Shown: piece by piece, positions 52,784-60,874 of the stretch
Layout: the number at the start of each line of letters is the position of its first letter
Numbering within the stretch: position 1 is the first letter of the stretch
Source of the DNA: JAKRSE01 sp943369295
Lineage (GTDB): Bacteria > Armatimonadota > Fimbriimonadia > Fimbriimonadales > Fimbriimonadaceae
Length of the DNA: 64,000 bases
Direction of reading: 5' to 3'
Assembly: GCA_943369295.1 (NCBI GenBank)
Contig: CALRMU020000005.1
Span: 62,001-126,000 of the forward strand
The notes under the pieces: generated by a model
Databases searched by the model: none
What the model was told of the DNA's origin: nothing
Seen by the model: only the letters and a program-made list of their open reading frames with translations
Translations under genes and position numbers: made by a program

Positions 52784-53203
52784 TCAGACCCAATCTGGTG
52801 GAGGCAAAAGAGGAGTGGCTGAGATGACGGCTAGGTCGCCGATCTCTTTTGCCGGCAGCACAACGGCTTCGGCCAAGCAAGGAGTGGTCACTTGCCCGGC
52901 TGACTGAGGAAGGACGTACTCAAGCATGACGCCAGAGTTTAGGAAGGAAGTTTCTGCCTTTGCCTTTCTTTCTCGACATCGGCACTGCTCAAATCCCTTT
53001 TCCTTCTCAAAAGGCACCCTCAGGCCACCGGATGAGGCCACGAGCTGGACAGCGGCCGTGGGGCAGTGAATGCCGTTTGGGGTCAGACGCGTCCCCATGA
53101 GGAAGGAGGCTGTCATCAAAAGCACAGCCATCCAGGTTCCCAAAGCACTTAACAGGCGTTGGCTCACCACCTTGTTGAGTATACGAGAGCCTTTTGACAC
53201 CAC
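52784..53203 (-). CDS. Small secreted/membrane protein of unknown function
   Basis: 139 residues, GTG start. One hydrophobic segment (about 16-36) then a Cys-containing extracytoplasmic part (FEQCRCRERK; a Cys near 105) and a Pro-rich C-terminus (ATPLLPPPDW), loosely like small metal-handling DUF2946 proteins. No strong family match. It diverges from the small gene at 53391. Confidence 0.5.
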   Translation of the reverse strand: MVSKGSRILNKVVSQRLLSALGTWMAVLLMTASFLMGTRLTPNGIHCPTAAVQLVASSGGLRVPFEKEKGFEQCRCRERKAKAETSFLNSGVMLEYVLPQSAGQVTTPCLAEAVVLPAKEIGDLAVISATPLLPPPDWV

Positions 53204-53390
53204 AAAGATTCAGCCCCAAGAATTGAATCGGCTCCGCAGCTGCATTGGGCACTTTGCGAACCTGAAGACCAGATTAGCCGTCATAAGCTTTGCAGAAGAA
53301 GAATACATCTCATTTGCTGACTGGCAGATTCGCCTACAATTCAGCACTTGCCTCTTCGGCTTCTGCCAACGACCGCAGACCTTTACTCCA

Positions 53391-53639
53391 ATGCACTACC
53401 TTCGCATTCAGCCGATTCCTGTCGCAGGAACCAAGAAGAAGAGAGTGTGGATCGAGGTTGTTGAAGTGGGTCAACAGGGAAACAGTTCCTTGAGAAGAAA
53501 GGTAAAGGCTTCTGAAAACCTGGATGAGCACTACCAGGAAATGGAAGACATCCTTCGCCGGCAGTGCAGCTTCTGCCCGGTCGAAGACCATACTTCGGGG
53601 AGCGCCTTTGATGACTTTGACCCCTTCAGCGACGACTGA
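53391..53639 (+). CDS. Small protein of unknown function with acidic C-terminus
   Basis: 82 residues from ATG 53391. A longer frame from 53070 overlaps the divergent gene and has no other support. The protein has a basic middle (GTKKKRVW) and two cysteines (RRQCSFCPVED), then an acidic tail (DDFDPFSDD). A strong terminator follows at once, which supports a real gene. Function unknown. Confidence 0.6.
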   Translation: MHYLRIQPIPVAGTKKKRVWIEVVEVGQQGNSSLRRKVKASENLDEHYQEMEDILRRQCSFCPVEDHTSGSAFDDFDPFSDD

Positions 53640-53659
53640 TCCTCCTCGCGCCCTGCTCA

Positions 53660-53696
53660 CGCCCTTCCGGACGAGGTCCGGAGGGGCGTTTTTGTT
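53660..53696 (+). terminator. Rho-independent terminator
   Basis: ACGCCCTTCCGGA pairs with TCCGGAGGGGCGT (12 of 13 positions) around a 5-base loop and runs into TTTTTGTTT. Confidence 0.92.
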
Positions 53697-53754
53697 TACA
53701 AGAGCTCTTCACGGCTCACAGAGCCGCTATACACGATAAAAAAGTTCAAAACCA

Positions 53755-53779
53755 GGGTGCCACCGGTCCATGACCGGTG
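53755..53779 (+). repeat. Hairpin element type 2, second copy
   Basis: GGGTGC then CACCGGTC, loop CAT, GACCGGTG. Compared with the copy at 27085 one stem pair changed from T-A to C-G on both arms. Confidence 0.8.
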
Positions 53780-53838
53780 CAGGTTTGTACAAATGTTCCT
53801 TCAATTTTGATAGCGACAGTGCAGATGGACTTTTCGAA

Positions 53839-53878
53839 CCCGCCCTTCCCTCGCAGGCTCGGGCCAGAGTGGGGCACC
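53839..53878 (-). repeat. Type 4 relative, minus strand
   Basis: On the minus strand it begins GGTGCCCC, keeps TCTGGC and GAGG-AAGG, and ends GGGCGGG; about half of the 43 positions match the identical pair at 26988 and 53999. Confidence 0.55.
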
Positions 53879-53934
53879 GAATGGTGAGAAAGGCCATGAA
53901 GCTTTCCTAATCCAAGAGTCGAAGCAGAAAGATT

Positions 53935-53967
53935 TCTGCCCGACAGCAAGCTGGTCGAGCGGGAAAC
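53935..53967 (-). repeat. Hairpin element type 1, copy g (degenerate)
   Basis: TCTGCCCGA with TCGAGCGGG around CAG/CTG; one mismatch and two G-T pairs, and the following head is GAAACAC instead of GGCACC. Confidence 0.6.
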
Positions 53968-53998
53968 ACAAACCTCAGGAAATCAATCGGGATTAATC

Positions 53999-54041
53999 TG
54001 GTGCCCCGGTCTGGCTCCGACGAAGGAGGAGAAGGCCGGGA
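53999..54041 (+). repeat. 43-base element type 4, identical to 26988-27030
   Basis: Same 43 bases as the copy at 26988, here just before the M24 peptidase gene stop. Confidence 0.85.
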
Positions 54042-54055
54042 ATGAGTACCAAAAC

Positions 54056-55156
54056 TTACCCAACCGAAGTCAGTTCTGCAGCAGGATCCACGTTAAAGCT
54101 GGCGTGACCCTCTTCAGTCACAGTAACCAGATTCTCGATCCTCACTCCGAACCGACCAGGAAGATAGATTCCTGGCTCGATAGAGAAGCAATGGCCGGGC
54201 TGGAGCAGGCGGGTTTCGCCTTCGACAACGTTAGGAGCCTCGTGAACATTCATCCCGACCCCATGACCCGTGCGGTGAATGAAGTACTCGCCGTAGCCAC
54301 CTTCTGTGATCACGGCCCTGGCTGCTCGGTCCACATCCTGAAAAGCCACGCCGGGCTTTATAGCCGCTCTGGCGGCGTGGTGGGCCCTGTGAACCAGGTC
54401 GTATACCTTCTTCTGTTCTTCGGTGGGCTGGCCGACCACAACCGTTCGGGTGATGTCGCTGACATAGCCGTCGACTTCACAGCCAAAGTCACAGATTAAA
54501 ACGTCGCCTTCTTTGATTCCGGTCTCGTCACTTCCGTGGTGAGGTTCGGCTGCCCCTGCTCCTGCGGCAATAATCGCGAAGAGTGGCTTGCCTCCCCTGG
54601 CCTTCATGGCCTTCTGCAGCATCTCCGCAACGGCGATCTCGGTCAGTCCAGCCTTAATCTGGGGCCGAACTTCATCCCAGGCGCCATCGGCAGCGGCACC
54701 AGCGGCATGAAGAGCGGCCAGCTCATCAGAATCCTTGATCGCCATAACCTTGGCTCGCAGCTCGTGTCCCAAAACCAGGGTTGCCTTGGGAAGAGCCTGC
54801 TGAAGCCCCAGCACCATGTGGGCGGGCATATCGTCATCAATCGCGATTTTGCCTTCGGTCATGCCCCATTCGCTGCCGAGAGCAGAAACCAATGCCAGAG
54901 GGTCCTCACCATCAATCCAGGGCCTTACGTCGCTGATTCCCAACCGCTCTGCCTGAGTAGCAGAGAGGCGAGGGGCCACCATAGCCCGAGATCCATCTGC
55001 CTTGAGAAAGACGCCCAAAAACCTTTCTCCTCCTGTTTCGTGCATTGAATGCAGATAGGTGAGAGTGGCGATTCCGGCTGCCACATAGGCCGCGACACCT
55101 TCTTCGGCAAGAACATTGGCGAGTTTGGCTCGGCGAGTTTCGTAGGCGGATGACAT
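54056..55156 (-). CDS. M24-family Xaa-Pro aminopeptidase-like metallopeptidase
   Basis: 366 residues from ATG 55156, where the creatinase/prolidase N-terminal domain begins (YETRRAKLANVLAEE); an upstream start at 55219 is possible. The pita-bread domain has the metal ligands: Asp in CDFGCEVDGYVSDITRT, His in HRTGHGVGMNVHE, Glu in FSIEPGIYLPG and the final Glu in RIENLVTVTEEG. Removes N-terminal residues before proline, likely in the cytoplasm. Confidence 0.92.
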   Translation of the reverse strand: MSSAYETRRAKLANVLAEEGVAAYVAAGIATLTYLHSMHETGGERFLGVFLKADGSRAMVAPRLSATQAERLGISDVRPWIDGEDPLALVSALGSEWGMTEGKIAIDDDMPAHMVLGLQQALPKATLVLGHELRAKVMAIKDSDELAALHAAGAAADGAWDEVRPQIKAGLTEIAVAEMLQKAMKARGGKPLFAIIAAGAGAAEPHHGSDETGIKEGDVLICDFGCEVDGYVSDITRTVVVGQPTEEQKKVYDLVHRAHHAARAAIKPGVAFQDVDRAARAVITEGGYGEYFIHRTGHGVGMNVHEAPNVVEGETRLLQPGHCFSIEPGIYLPGRFGVRIENLVTVTEEGHASFNVDPAAELTSVG

Positions 55157-55262
55157 GTCCTTGAGTCTATCACGAGGCAGGGGCAAGCCGGGCAGCTTGG
55201 AAAACCGAATCAGGATCAACTCAGCCAGATTCCTGGCCCCATCTTCAGGCTAAACTGAATTC

Positions 55263-56678
55263 ATGCTTCGCGTCGTCATGCTTTCGTGGGAATACCCGCC
55301 CCGCATCGTGGGTGGAATCAGCCCCCACGTTTACGAGCTTTCGCAAAAGCTGGCAGCGCGAGACATCGAAGTTCACGTCGTTACTAAGGCGACGCCCCAG
55401 GCTCCTGATGAAGAAATTGAGCCCAGCGGCGTTCATGTGCACCGCGTTCACCTAGAATCTGAGCCAAAGAGCTTTCTGCAGGAGATTCACCTGCTCAACA
55501 AGGCCACCGACCTTAGGGTCCGCCGCCTTTTAGAAGATTGGCGTCCCGGCGGACAGCCCACGCTTTTTCATGCTCACGATTGGCTCTCACTGGAATCTGC
55601 GAGAGAGCTGAAGTACGAGTACCAGCTGCCCATGGTGGCCACGGTCCACGCAACTGAATGGGGACGCAACGGCGGAATCCACACCGATCTGCAGAAAACG
55701 ATCCACGAACAGGAGTACTGGCTGACTTACGAAGCTTGGCGGGTCATTGTCTGTTCTGACTTTATGAAAGATGAAGTACAGAAGTACTTCTCCTGCCCCG
55801 CCGACAAGGTCGATATCATTTACAACGGGGTCAATGCCGAAAGGTTTGAGTTCGATTGGACCCCTGAAGAACGAGCAGCCTGGCGATCCAGACTCGCCGC
55901 CCCAGACGAAAAGATCGTCATGTTCGTCGGCAGATTTGTTCGAGAAAAAGGAATCCAAGTTCTGCTTCAGGCGGCCAGTGCCGTTTTGGCCAAAGAGCCA
56001 AACACCAAATTCGTAATTGTCGGTGGAGGCGCGAGAGACACTCTTGAACGATTTGTCAGGTGGTTTGGCCTGAAAGATAAAGTGCTCTTTACCGGCTTCA
56101 TGGCCAACCGATCTCTGCACCAGCTCTACCGGTGCGCCGACGTGGCTGTCTTCCCTTCACTTTATGAACCCTTCGGAATCGTCGCGTTAGAAGGCATGGC
56201 CGCTGGCGCAGCTGTCGTGAGTTCTGATGCAGGTGGCCTGAAGGAAGTCGTGCTGCACGAGGTCACAGGCACTACCACTTTTGCAGGGGACCCCGGCTCG
56301 CTGGCCTGGGGAATTCTTAACGTGCTCCGCAACCCAGAACGATCGGAGCGGATGAAGAAAAACGCCAGAACCCGCCTCTCAACTGACTTCGACTGGGGTC
56401 GCATTGCTGACCAAACTGTAGAGGTTTACAACCGGGTTTGGAGCGAGTTTCTTACCAGCTATTGGACCGAAAAGACTCTATGGCCGGTTGTGCCAGGGGC
56501 GGAAGAAAGAGCTGCGGCACTCAAGGTTTCTGAGAAGGCTGAGACTGGCGGCTACGTGCCTCGGCCAGATTCCTTCCGATCAGTGCCAGATTTGGGCAAG
56601 GTGGATACCGATCTTTTGATTGCTGGCGGAAGGAGCGAGGAGACGGAGAAAGCGGACGAAGAGGGTCTCGGGCTGTAG
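55263..56678 (+). CDS. GT4-family glycosyltransferase (glycogen synthase-like)
   Basis: 471 residues. N-terminal WEYPPRIVGGISPHVYEL (nucleotide-sugar binding G-G), FHAHDWLS, then GT-B second domain with MFVGRFVREKGIQVLLQA and the E-x7-E motif in SLYEPFGIVALEGMAAG near 310. This pattern is that of GT4 retaining transferases and archaeal/actinobacterial-type glycogen synthases. The last 65 residues are a low-conserved tail. Acceptor unknown; glucan or surface polysaccharide synthesis is plausible. Confidence 0.9.
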   Translation: MLRVVMLSWEYPPRIVGGISPHVYELSQKLAARDIEVHVVTKATPQAPDEEIEPSGVHVHRVHLESEPKSFLQEIHLLNKATDLRVRRLLEDWRPGGQPTLFHAHDWLSLESARELKYEYQLPMVATVHATEWGRNGGIHTDLQKTIHEQEYWLTYEAWRVIVCSDFMKDEVQKYFSCPADKVDIIYNGVNAERFEFDWTPEERAAWRSRLAAPDEKIVMFVGRFVREKGIQVLLQAASAVLAKEPNTKFVIVGGGARDTLERFVRWFGLKDKVLFTGFMANRSLHQLYRCADVAVFPSLYEPFGIVALEGMAAGAAVVSSDAGGLKEVVLHEVTGTTTFAGDPGSLAWGILNVLRNPERSERMKKNARTRLSTDFDWGRIADQTVEVYNRVWSEFLTSYWTEKTLWPVVPGAEERAAALKVSEKAETGGYVPRPDSFRSVPDLGKVDTDLLIAGGRSEETEKADEEGLGL

Positions 56679-56743
56679 GAATCCCGAGGCCAATTCCTTG
56701 GCTGCCCCTTGAAATGCAGCTGACGAATGATCGCGGACAAAAA

Positions 56744-56772
56744 ACGGCTGACCCCGACATGGAGCCAGCCGT
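56744..56772 (-). terminator. Terminator of the pruA gene
   Basis: On the minus strand ACGGCTGGCTCC pairs with GGGGTCAGCCGT (with G-T pairs) around a 5-base loop, then TTTTT. Confidence 0.85.
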
Positions 56773-56797
56773 CTCAAGAAACCGATCTCTCAGAACC

Positions 56798-58429
56798 TCA
56801 GGGTTCCTGAAGGAACGGGTAGCGGTAATCGACCGGAGGATTGTAGGTTTCCTTAATCGTCCTGGCACTCAGCCAACGGTAGAGGTTGAGAGCAGAACCA
56901 GCCTTGTCGTTGGTTCCGCTGGCGCGTGCGCCACCGAAGGGCTGCTGACCCACCACGGCTCCGGTTGGCTTGTCGTTCACATAAAAGTTGCCAGCAGCGT
57001 GGCGAAGCTTGTTAGTGGCAAGCACAACGGCGTCTCGATCCTGCGAGATGATTGACCCGGTAAGAGCATAAGGAGAGGTCGTGTTGACCAAGTCCAAAGT
57101 CGCTTCGAATTCTTCATCCTTATAGGTGTAGATGGTCAAGACCGGTCCGAAAATCTCCTCACACATCGTGGTGAAATCGGGGGTCTTCGCTTCAATCAAG
57201 GTTGGCTGGATATACCAGCCCTTGCTGGAATCTCCTTCTCCGCCAGCCAGGATTTCTGCATCAGAAGAAGCCTTGGCTTTCTCGATATAGCCCATGATGC
57301 TCTTGAAAGACTTCTCGTCAATCACAGCGTTGATAAAGTTGGAAAAGTCTTCCACCGTTCCCATCTTAAAGCTGCCCATGCCATCCACCATTCCCTGCTT
57401 GATTCTTTCGGCCAAGCTGGCGGGAATATAGGCGCGAGAGGCTGCCGAACACTTCTGTCCCTGGTACTCAAATGCGCCTCTCAGCAGAGCGGTTACTGCC
57501 ACCTGGGGGTCGGCCGAAGGATGAACCACCACAAAGTCCTTGCCTCCTGTTTCTCCAACGATGCGGGGATAGGATTTGTAATTGGCCATGTTTTCGCCAA
57601 TCGTCTTCCACATAGAGTTGAAAGTCCAGGTGGATCCCGTGAAGTGAACTCCCGCAAACTCTCTGTGAGTCAAGCAGGTGTCTCCGACCACAGGGCCGGG
57701 AGCGTAGATCAGGTTGATGACGCCATCGGGCAGACCAGCTTCCTTCAGCACTTCCATAAAGGCATAGGCGCTGTAAACCTGGGTGTTGGCGCACTTCCAG
57801 ACCACTGTGTTGCCGCAGAGGGCTGCCGAGGTAGGAAGGTTGCCTCCGATCGCGGTGAAGTTGAAGGGGGTGATGGCCAGAACAAAGCCTTCAAGGGCCC
57901 TGTACTCCAACCGGTTGTGCATTCCGGGTCCGCTGACTGGCTGCTGCGCCATGATCTGGGCCAAGAAGGCAACGTTGAACCTTAGAAAGTCGATGATTTC
58001 GCAGGCAGCATCAATTTCTGCCTGGAAGACGTTCTTGCTCTGCCCCAGCATTGTGGTGCAGTTCATGTTCCACCTGTGCTTGGTGGCAATCAGGTCGGCA
58101 GCGCGAAGAAAGATTGCGGCTCTGTCTTCCCAAGGCATGGCTTCCCAGGCTGGCTTGGCAGCGAGGGCTGCTTCGACGGCTGCCTCGACGTGCTCCTTGC
58201 CGCCCATGCAGTAGCGAGCCAGAAGGTGGCTGGTCTCGTGAGGAGGCCTAATATCGTGAAGGTCGGTGGTTCGCACCTCCCTGCCCCCGATGATCATTGG
58301 GATCTCGGGACACTCTGCTTTTAGTTCGGCAAGGCGGGCCTTGATCTTGGCGCGCTCGGGCGAACCCGGAGCGTAGGAAAGGACCGGTTCGTTTGCCGGC
58401 AGGGGGTAGCTGAAGCTGCCCAAGCTCAT
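56798..58429 (-). CDS. pruA: L-glutamate gamma-semialdehyde dehydrogenase (1-pyrroline-5-carboxylate dehydrogenase)
   Basis: 543 residues. ALDH fold with VGETGGKDFVVVHPSAD holding the general-base Glu, the nucleophile in EYQGQKCSAASRAYIP and the C-terminal NDKPTGAVVGQQPFGGARASGTNDK. The layout and N-terminus (EPVLSYAPGSPERAKIKARL) match the PutA/PruA group 2 enzymes that oxidise glutamate semialdehyde to glutamate in proline breakdown. No proline dehydrogenase gene is beside it. Followed by a strong terminator. Confidence 0.93.
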   Translation of the reverse strand: MSLGSFSYPLPANEPVLSYAPGSPERAKIKARLAELKAECPEIPMIIGGREVRTTDLHDIRPPHETSHLLARYCMGGKEHVEAAVEAALAAKPAWEAMPWEDRAAIFLRAADLIATKHRWNMNCTTMLGQSKNVFQAEIDAACEIIDFLRFNVAFLAQIMAQQPVSGPGMHNRLEYRALEGFVLAITPFNFTAIGGNLPTSAALCGNTVVWKCANTQVYSAYAFMEVLKEAGLPDGVINLIYAPGPVVGDTCLTHREFAGVHFTGSTWTFNSMWKTIGENMANYKSYPRIVGETGGKDFVVVHPSADPQVAVTALLRGAFEYQGQKCSAASRAYIPASLAERIKQGMVDGMGSFKMGTVEDFSNFINAVIDEKSFKSIMGYIEKAKASSDAEILAGGEGDSSKGWYIQPTLIEAKTPDFTTMCEEIFGPVLTIYTYKDEEFEATLDLVNTTSPYALTGSIISQDRDAVVLATNKLRHAAGNFYVNDKPTGAVVGQQPFGGARASGTNDKAGSALNLYRWLSARTIKETYNPPVDYRYPFLQEP

Positions 58430-58497
58430 GCTTTCAGTTTACTTGGGCGGGCTGATCGGGGTCAGGCGAGGCGGGATTGGAAGGCCTTCGATGAAAC

Positions 58498-59172
58498 TCA
58501 GAGACCTTGCTTGCCCCCATCGATCGGGCGAAGAATCTGCACTTCCAGCTCGGCCAGAATCTCCTCCAACCAAGAATTGTAGGAGGTTGCATGCGGGCTC
58601 GAGCTCCTCAAAGCATATTCGGCGAGGGCCTTCGCTTCCTCAAGATGACCACTCTCCCTTCTCATCCAGGCCAAGACAAAAGCCGTCGCGCTGCGATCCT
58701 CGCAGAAGCCATAGCCATTGAACTTTCCCTTGATAAATGCCGTTGGAGACACGCAGTTCAAGTCCGAATCGTCAGCAGTCGCCAAGTCGAAACGCTCTCT
58801 GCCGTACCGTTCATAGGTCTCAGCCGCCAGAATCATAGCCCAGCACATTCCCTTTTGGGTTCCATCGTGTGACCACCATTGATCCTTGGTGTTTGGAATG
58901 CCCGTCAGCCTGCTCCTAAATCGGCAGTCGACCTCTAGAATCTTTTTGGGATCATGAACTTTGCGCCCAAAATCAGGGACACCGACTGGGTGAATTGACA
59001 TGTTCACACAAAATCCCGAATCATATCTGTGCGATTGCACCTGAACGACGTGTGTCCACTTGCCTACCGTGCGGCGAAACTGTCTCCCTGATCCTTTGAA
59101 GCCATCAGCCCGCACGATGGGAGCAAGGTGCAGGGCTATTGCAGTTTCTATTCGAGGCTTACTTACTTCCAC
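58498..59172 (-). CDS. DUF4304-like protein
   Basis: 224 residues, GTG start. The segment ALHLAPIVRADGFKGSGRQF followed by FRRTVG, VVQVQSHRY and FCVNMSIHPV has the pattern of DUF4304 proteins, small cytoplasmic proteins sometimes near toxin-immunity loci. C-terminal half ends in helices (HLEEAKALAEYALR). Function unknown. Isolated gene next to a repeat-rich gap. Confidence 0.7.
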   Translation of the reverse strand: MEVSKPRIETAIALHLAPIVRADGFKGSGRQFRRTVGKWTHVVQVQSHRYDSGFCVNMSIHPVGVPDFGRKVHDPKKILEVDCRFRSRLTGIPNTKDQWWSHDGTQKGMCWAMILAAETYERYGRERFDLATADDSDLNCVSPTAFIKGKFNGYGFCEDRSATAFVLAWMRRESGHLEEAKALAEYALRSSSPHATSYNSWLEEILAELEVQILRPIDGGKQGL

Positions 59173-59290
59173 GGGCCTACAATACCGCCTGGGAATGGTC
59201 TGCTTCTAGCTAAAATGTTGCCGCTTTGCTGGTCAACGAAGCACCCAAGCCAGAGATCATGGCGGCGAATTCCCCAACTTTGAACACTGA

Positions 59291-59406
59291 AAAGGGTGAC
59301 CGTGGATGGCCCGAAGGGCAGCCGCGGGGTCAACGAAAAAACTTAGTCAAGAACCGCGGTTCCGGGGCAGCAGCTCCTTCGTCGCAGCCATCCCCGGTCA
59401 CCCTTT
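59291..59406. repeat. 116-base imperfect palindrome
   Basis: The first 20 bases (AAAGGGTGACCGTGGATGGC) match the reverse complement of the last 20 at 19 positions. Inside, CGAAGG/CCTTCG and CCGCGG pairs continue the fold. Read on the minus strand the right side resembles the type 4 element (TGGCTGCGACGAAGGAG). Confidence 0.75.
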
Positions 59407-59445
59407 GGTAATTTTTGGGATCTGCCAATTAAGGGTCGCCCATTT

Positions 59446-59481
59446 CCCGCCCGACAGCAAGCTGATCGGAGCGGGGCACCC
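59446..59481 (-). repeat. Hairpin element type 1, copy h
   Basis: CCCGCCCGA with TCGGAGCGGG around CAG/CTG, bulge at a different position from copies a and c, then GCACCCC. Confidence 0.78.
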
Positions 59482-59534
59482 CACGTCGGACTAAAACCCA
59501 ACAGAGCTGAGTTCAATGGGGCGGCAAAGAGTCC

Positions 59535-60239
59535 TCAACGCTTAGTCGGCTTCCAGAACCTAAACTTCAGCAGAGTCCAGAACGCTTCCGGAGCATCCGT
59601 CCAGCGGATCTTCTTCCCTTCCTTCATGTTCCGAGGCTCGTAGCTGATCGGGACCTCGTGAATAGGTTCGCCAAGCCGGATCGCTTTAGCCGTCACTTCG
59701 GGGCAGAACTCAAACCTTTCGCAGCTCAGTTCCATATCCATAATCAGGCGGCGCTCGAAGGCTTTGTAGCAGGTGGCTTCGTCGTTTAAAGTCACTCCGT
59801 ACAGAACCTTGACCGCCCACCTGAGAAGAATATTGACCAGCTTATTGGGCAGAGCCATTTTCGGGTGCATGCCCTTGGTAAACCTGGCCCCGAAAGAAAC
59901 TCGGTAGGGACCTTTGAGCAGAGGCTGAACAACAGAAGGAATCTGTTCCGGGGCGTATTCCAGGTCTGCATCCTGAACCACCACGGTCTTGCCCTTGGCG
60001 TGAACCAAGCCGGTCCGTATCGCCCGCCCCTTGCCGCCACGGGTCCGGTTGCTTAGAATGATGATCTGGTCGCCGAATTCCTTGAGCACGTTAAGTGTGC
60101 TGTCGGTGCTGCCATCGTTGATAACGATGATTTGTTTGCTCATAGGAAGCGCGATGAGACGCTGCACCACCTCGCGGATCGTGCGCTCTTCATTCAAAGC
60201 AGGGACGAGAATCGTCACATCAGGCTGTTCGTCGGCCAT
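59535..60239 (-). CDS. GT2-family glycosyltransferase (dolichol-phosphate mannosyltransferase-like)
   Basis: 234 residues. GT-A fold: VPALNEERTIREVVQRL, IIVINDGSTDST near 40, the DxD region DADLEYAPEQIP near 95, and a cytoplasmic C-terminus without membrane helix. Typical of enzymes that move a sugar from a nucleotide donor to a polyprenyl phosphate. It may supply donors to membrane GT-C enzymes such as the DUF2723 protein elsewhere in this window, an inference. Confidence 0.9.
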   Translation of the reverse strand: MADEQPDVTILVPALNEERTIREVVQRLIALPMSKQIIVINDGSTDSTLNVLKEFGDQIIILSNRTRGGKGRAIRTGLVHAKGKTVVVQDADLEYAPEQIPSVVQPLLKGPYRVSFGARFTKGMHPKMALPNKLVNILLRWAVKVLYGVTLNDEATCYKAFERRLIMDMELSCERFEFCPEVTAKAIRLGEPIHEVPISYEPRNMKEGKKIRWTDAPEAFWTLLKFRFWKPTKR

Positions 60240-60364
60240 TCAAGCGGGGGGAGAATACTCCAGTTCTTCCCTACTCCACCCACTTAGCGGCACTCTAATG
60301 GTCCCAGTCGTCATTTTCTTTGAACGATGGCCTCGTGACGTGACACTCAAAGGTCGAGCACAAC

Positions 60365-60874
60365 ATGGATGATCTGATCGAAAAAGGGGCAAGCGGAGAT
60401 CGTGACGCCCTTAGCGAACTGGTCCGCCAGAACTACCCGGTGGTTTTCAGGTTCTGCGTTCGCAGACTTGGGCCAGAACTGGGGCAGGATGCCGCTCAGG
60501 AAACCTTTGTCACCATGCAGAAGTCACTCAAGGGCTACAGGGGCCAGGGAAGCTTCTCTACCTGGCTGTTGGGAATCGCCCACAACCACGTGAGAAACCT
60601 CTCTCGCCGCCGCAACGCAGAACCCCTGCCCTTGTCTGAATGGCTTGACGATGGCCCTTCCCCCGAGCCAGACCTGATTCAGCGAGACCTTTTGAGAAAG
60701 GCGCTTTCGCGACTTTCTGAAGACCACCGACAGGCGGTGATGATGCACGAAATTGAAGGATTGACCTACCAAGAAATCGCTTCGATTCTGCAGGTGCCCG
60801 AAGGCACAGTTAAAAGCCGCCTCCACCACGCTTTCCGCTCGATGAGAGCGGCCCTTACCGAGGTGACGGCATGA
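60365..60874 (+). CDS. ECF-type RNA polymerase sigma factor
   Basis: 169 residues. Region 2 includes FRFCVRRLGPELGQDAAQETFV and YRGQGSFSTWLLGIAHNHVR; region 4 includes QAVMMHEIEGLTYQEIASIL and VPEGTVKSRLHHAFRSM. Directly upstream of a membrane anti-sigma-like gene with a 4-base overlap. Divergent from the GT2 gene. Confidence 0.95.
   Translation: MDDLIEKGASGDRDALSELVRQNYPVVFRFCVRRLGPELGQDAAQETFVTMQKSLKGYRGQGSFSTWLLGIAHNHVRNLSRRRNAEPLPLSEWLDDGPSPEPDLIQRDLLRKALSRLSEDHRQAVMMHEIEGLTYQEIASILQVPEGTVKSRLHHAFRSMRAALTEVTA

Larger units (their letters stand above)
53640..54055. repeat. Non-coding block with several hairpin elements
   Basis: No gene visible. Contains the terminator of the small gene, a CGGCTC/GAGCCG hairpin at 53712-53726, a type 2 element (53755), a minus-strand type 4 relative (53839-53878), a degenerate type 1 copy (53935) and the second identical type 4 copy (53999-54041). 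Confidence 0.8.
59173..59534. repeat. Non-coding block with a long palindrome and hairpin element
   Basis: About 362 bases without a credible gene. It contains a 116-base imperfect palindrome (59291-59406) and a type 1 hairpin element (59446). Confidence 0.8.

Noticed and set aside
53070..53390. Extended start of the 82-residue protein
   Set aside because: It overlaps the divergent gene at 52784-53203 and adds no recognisable domain.
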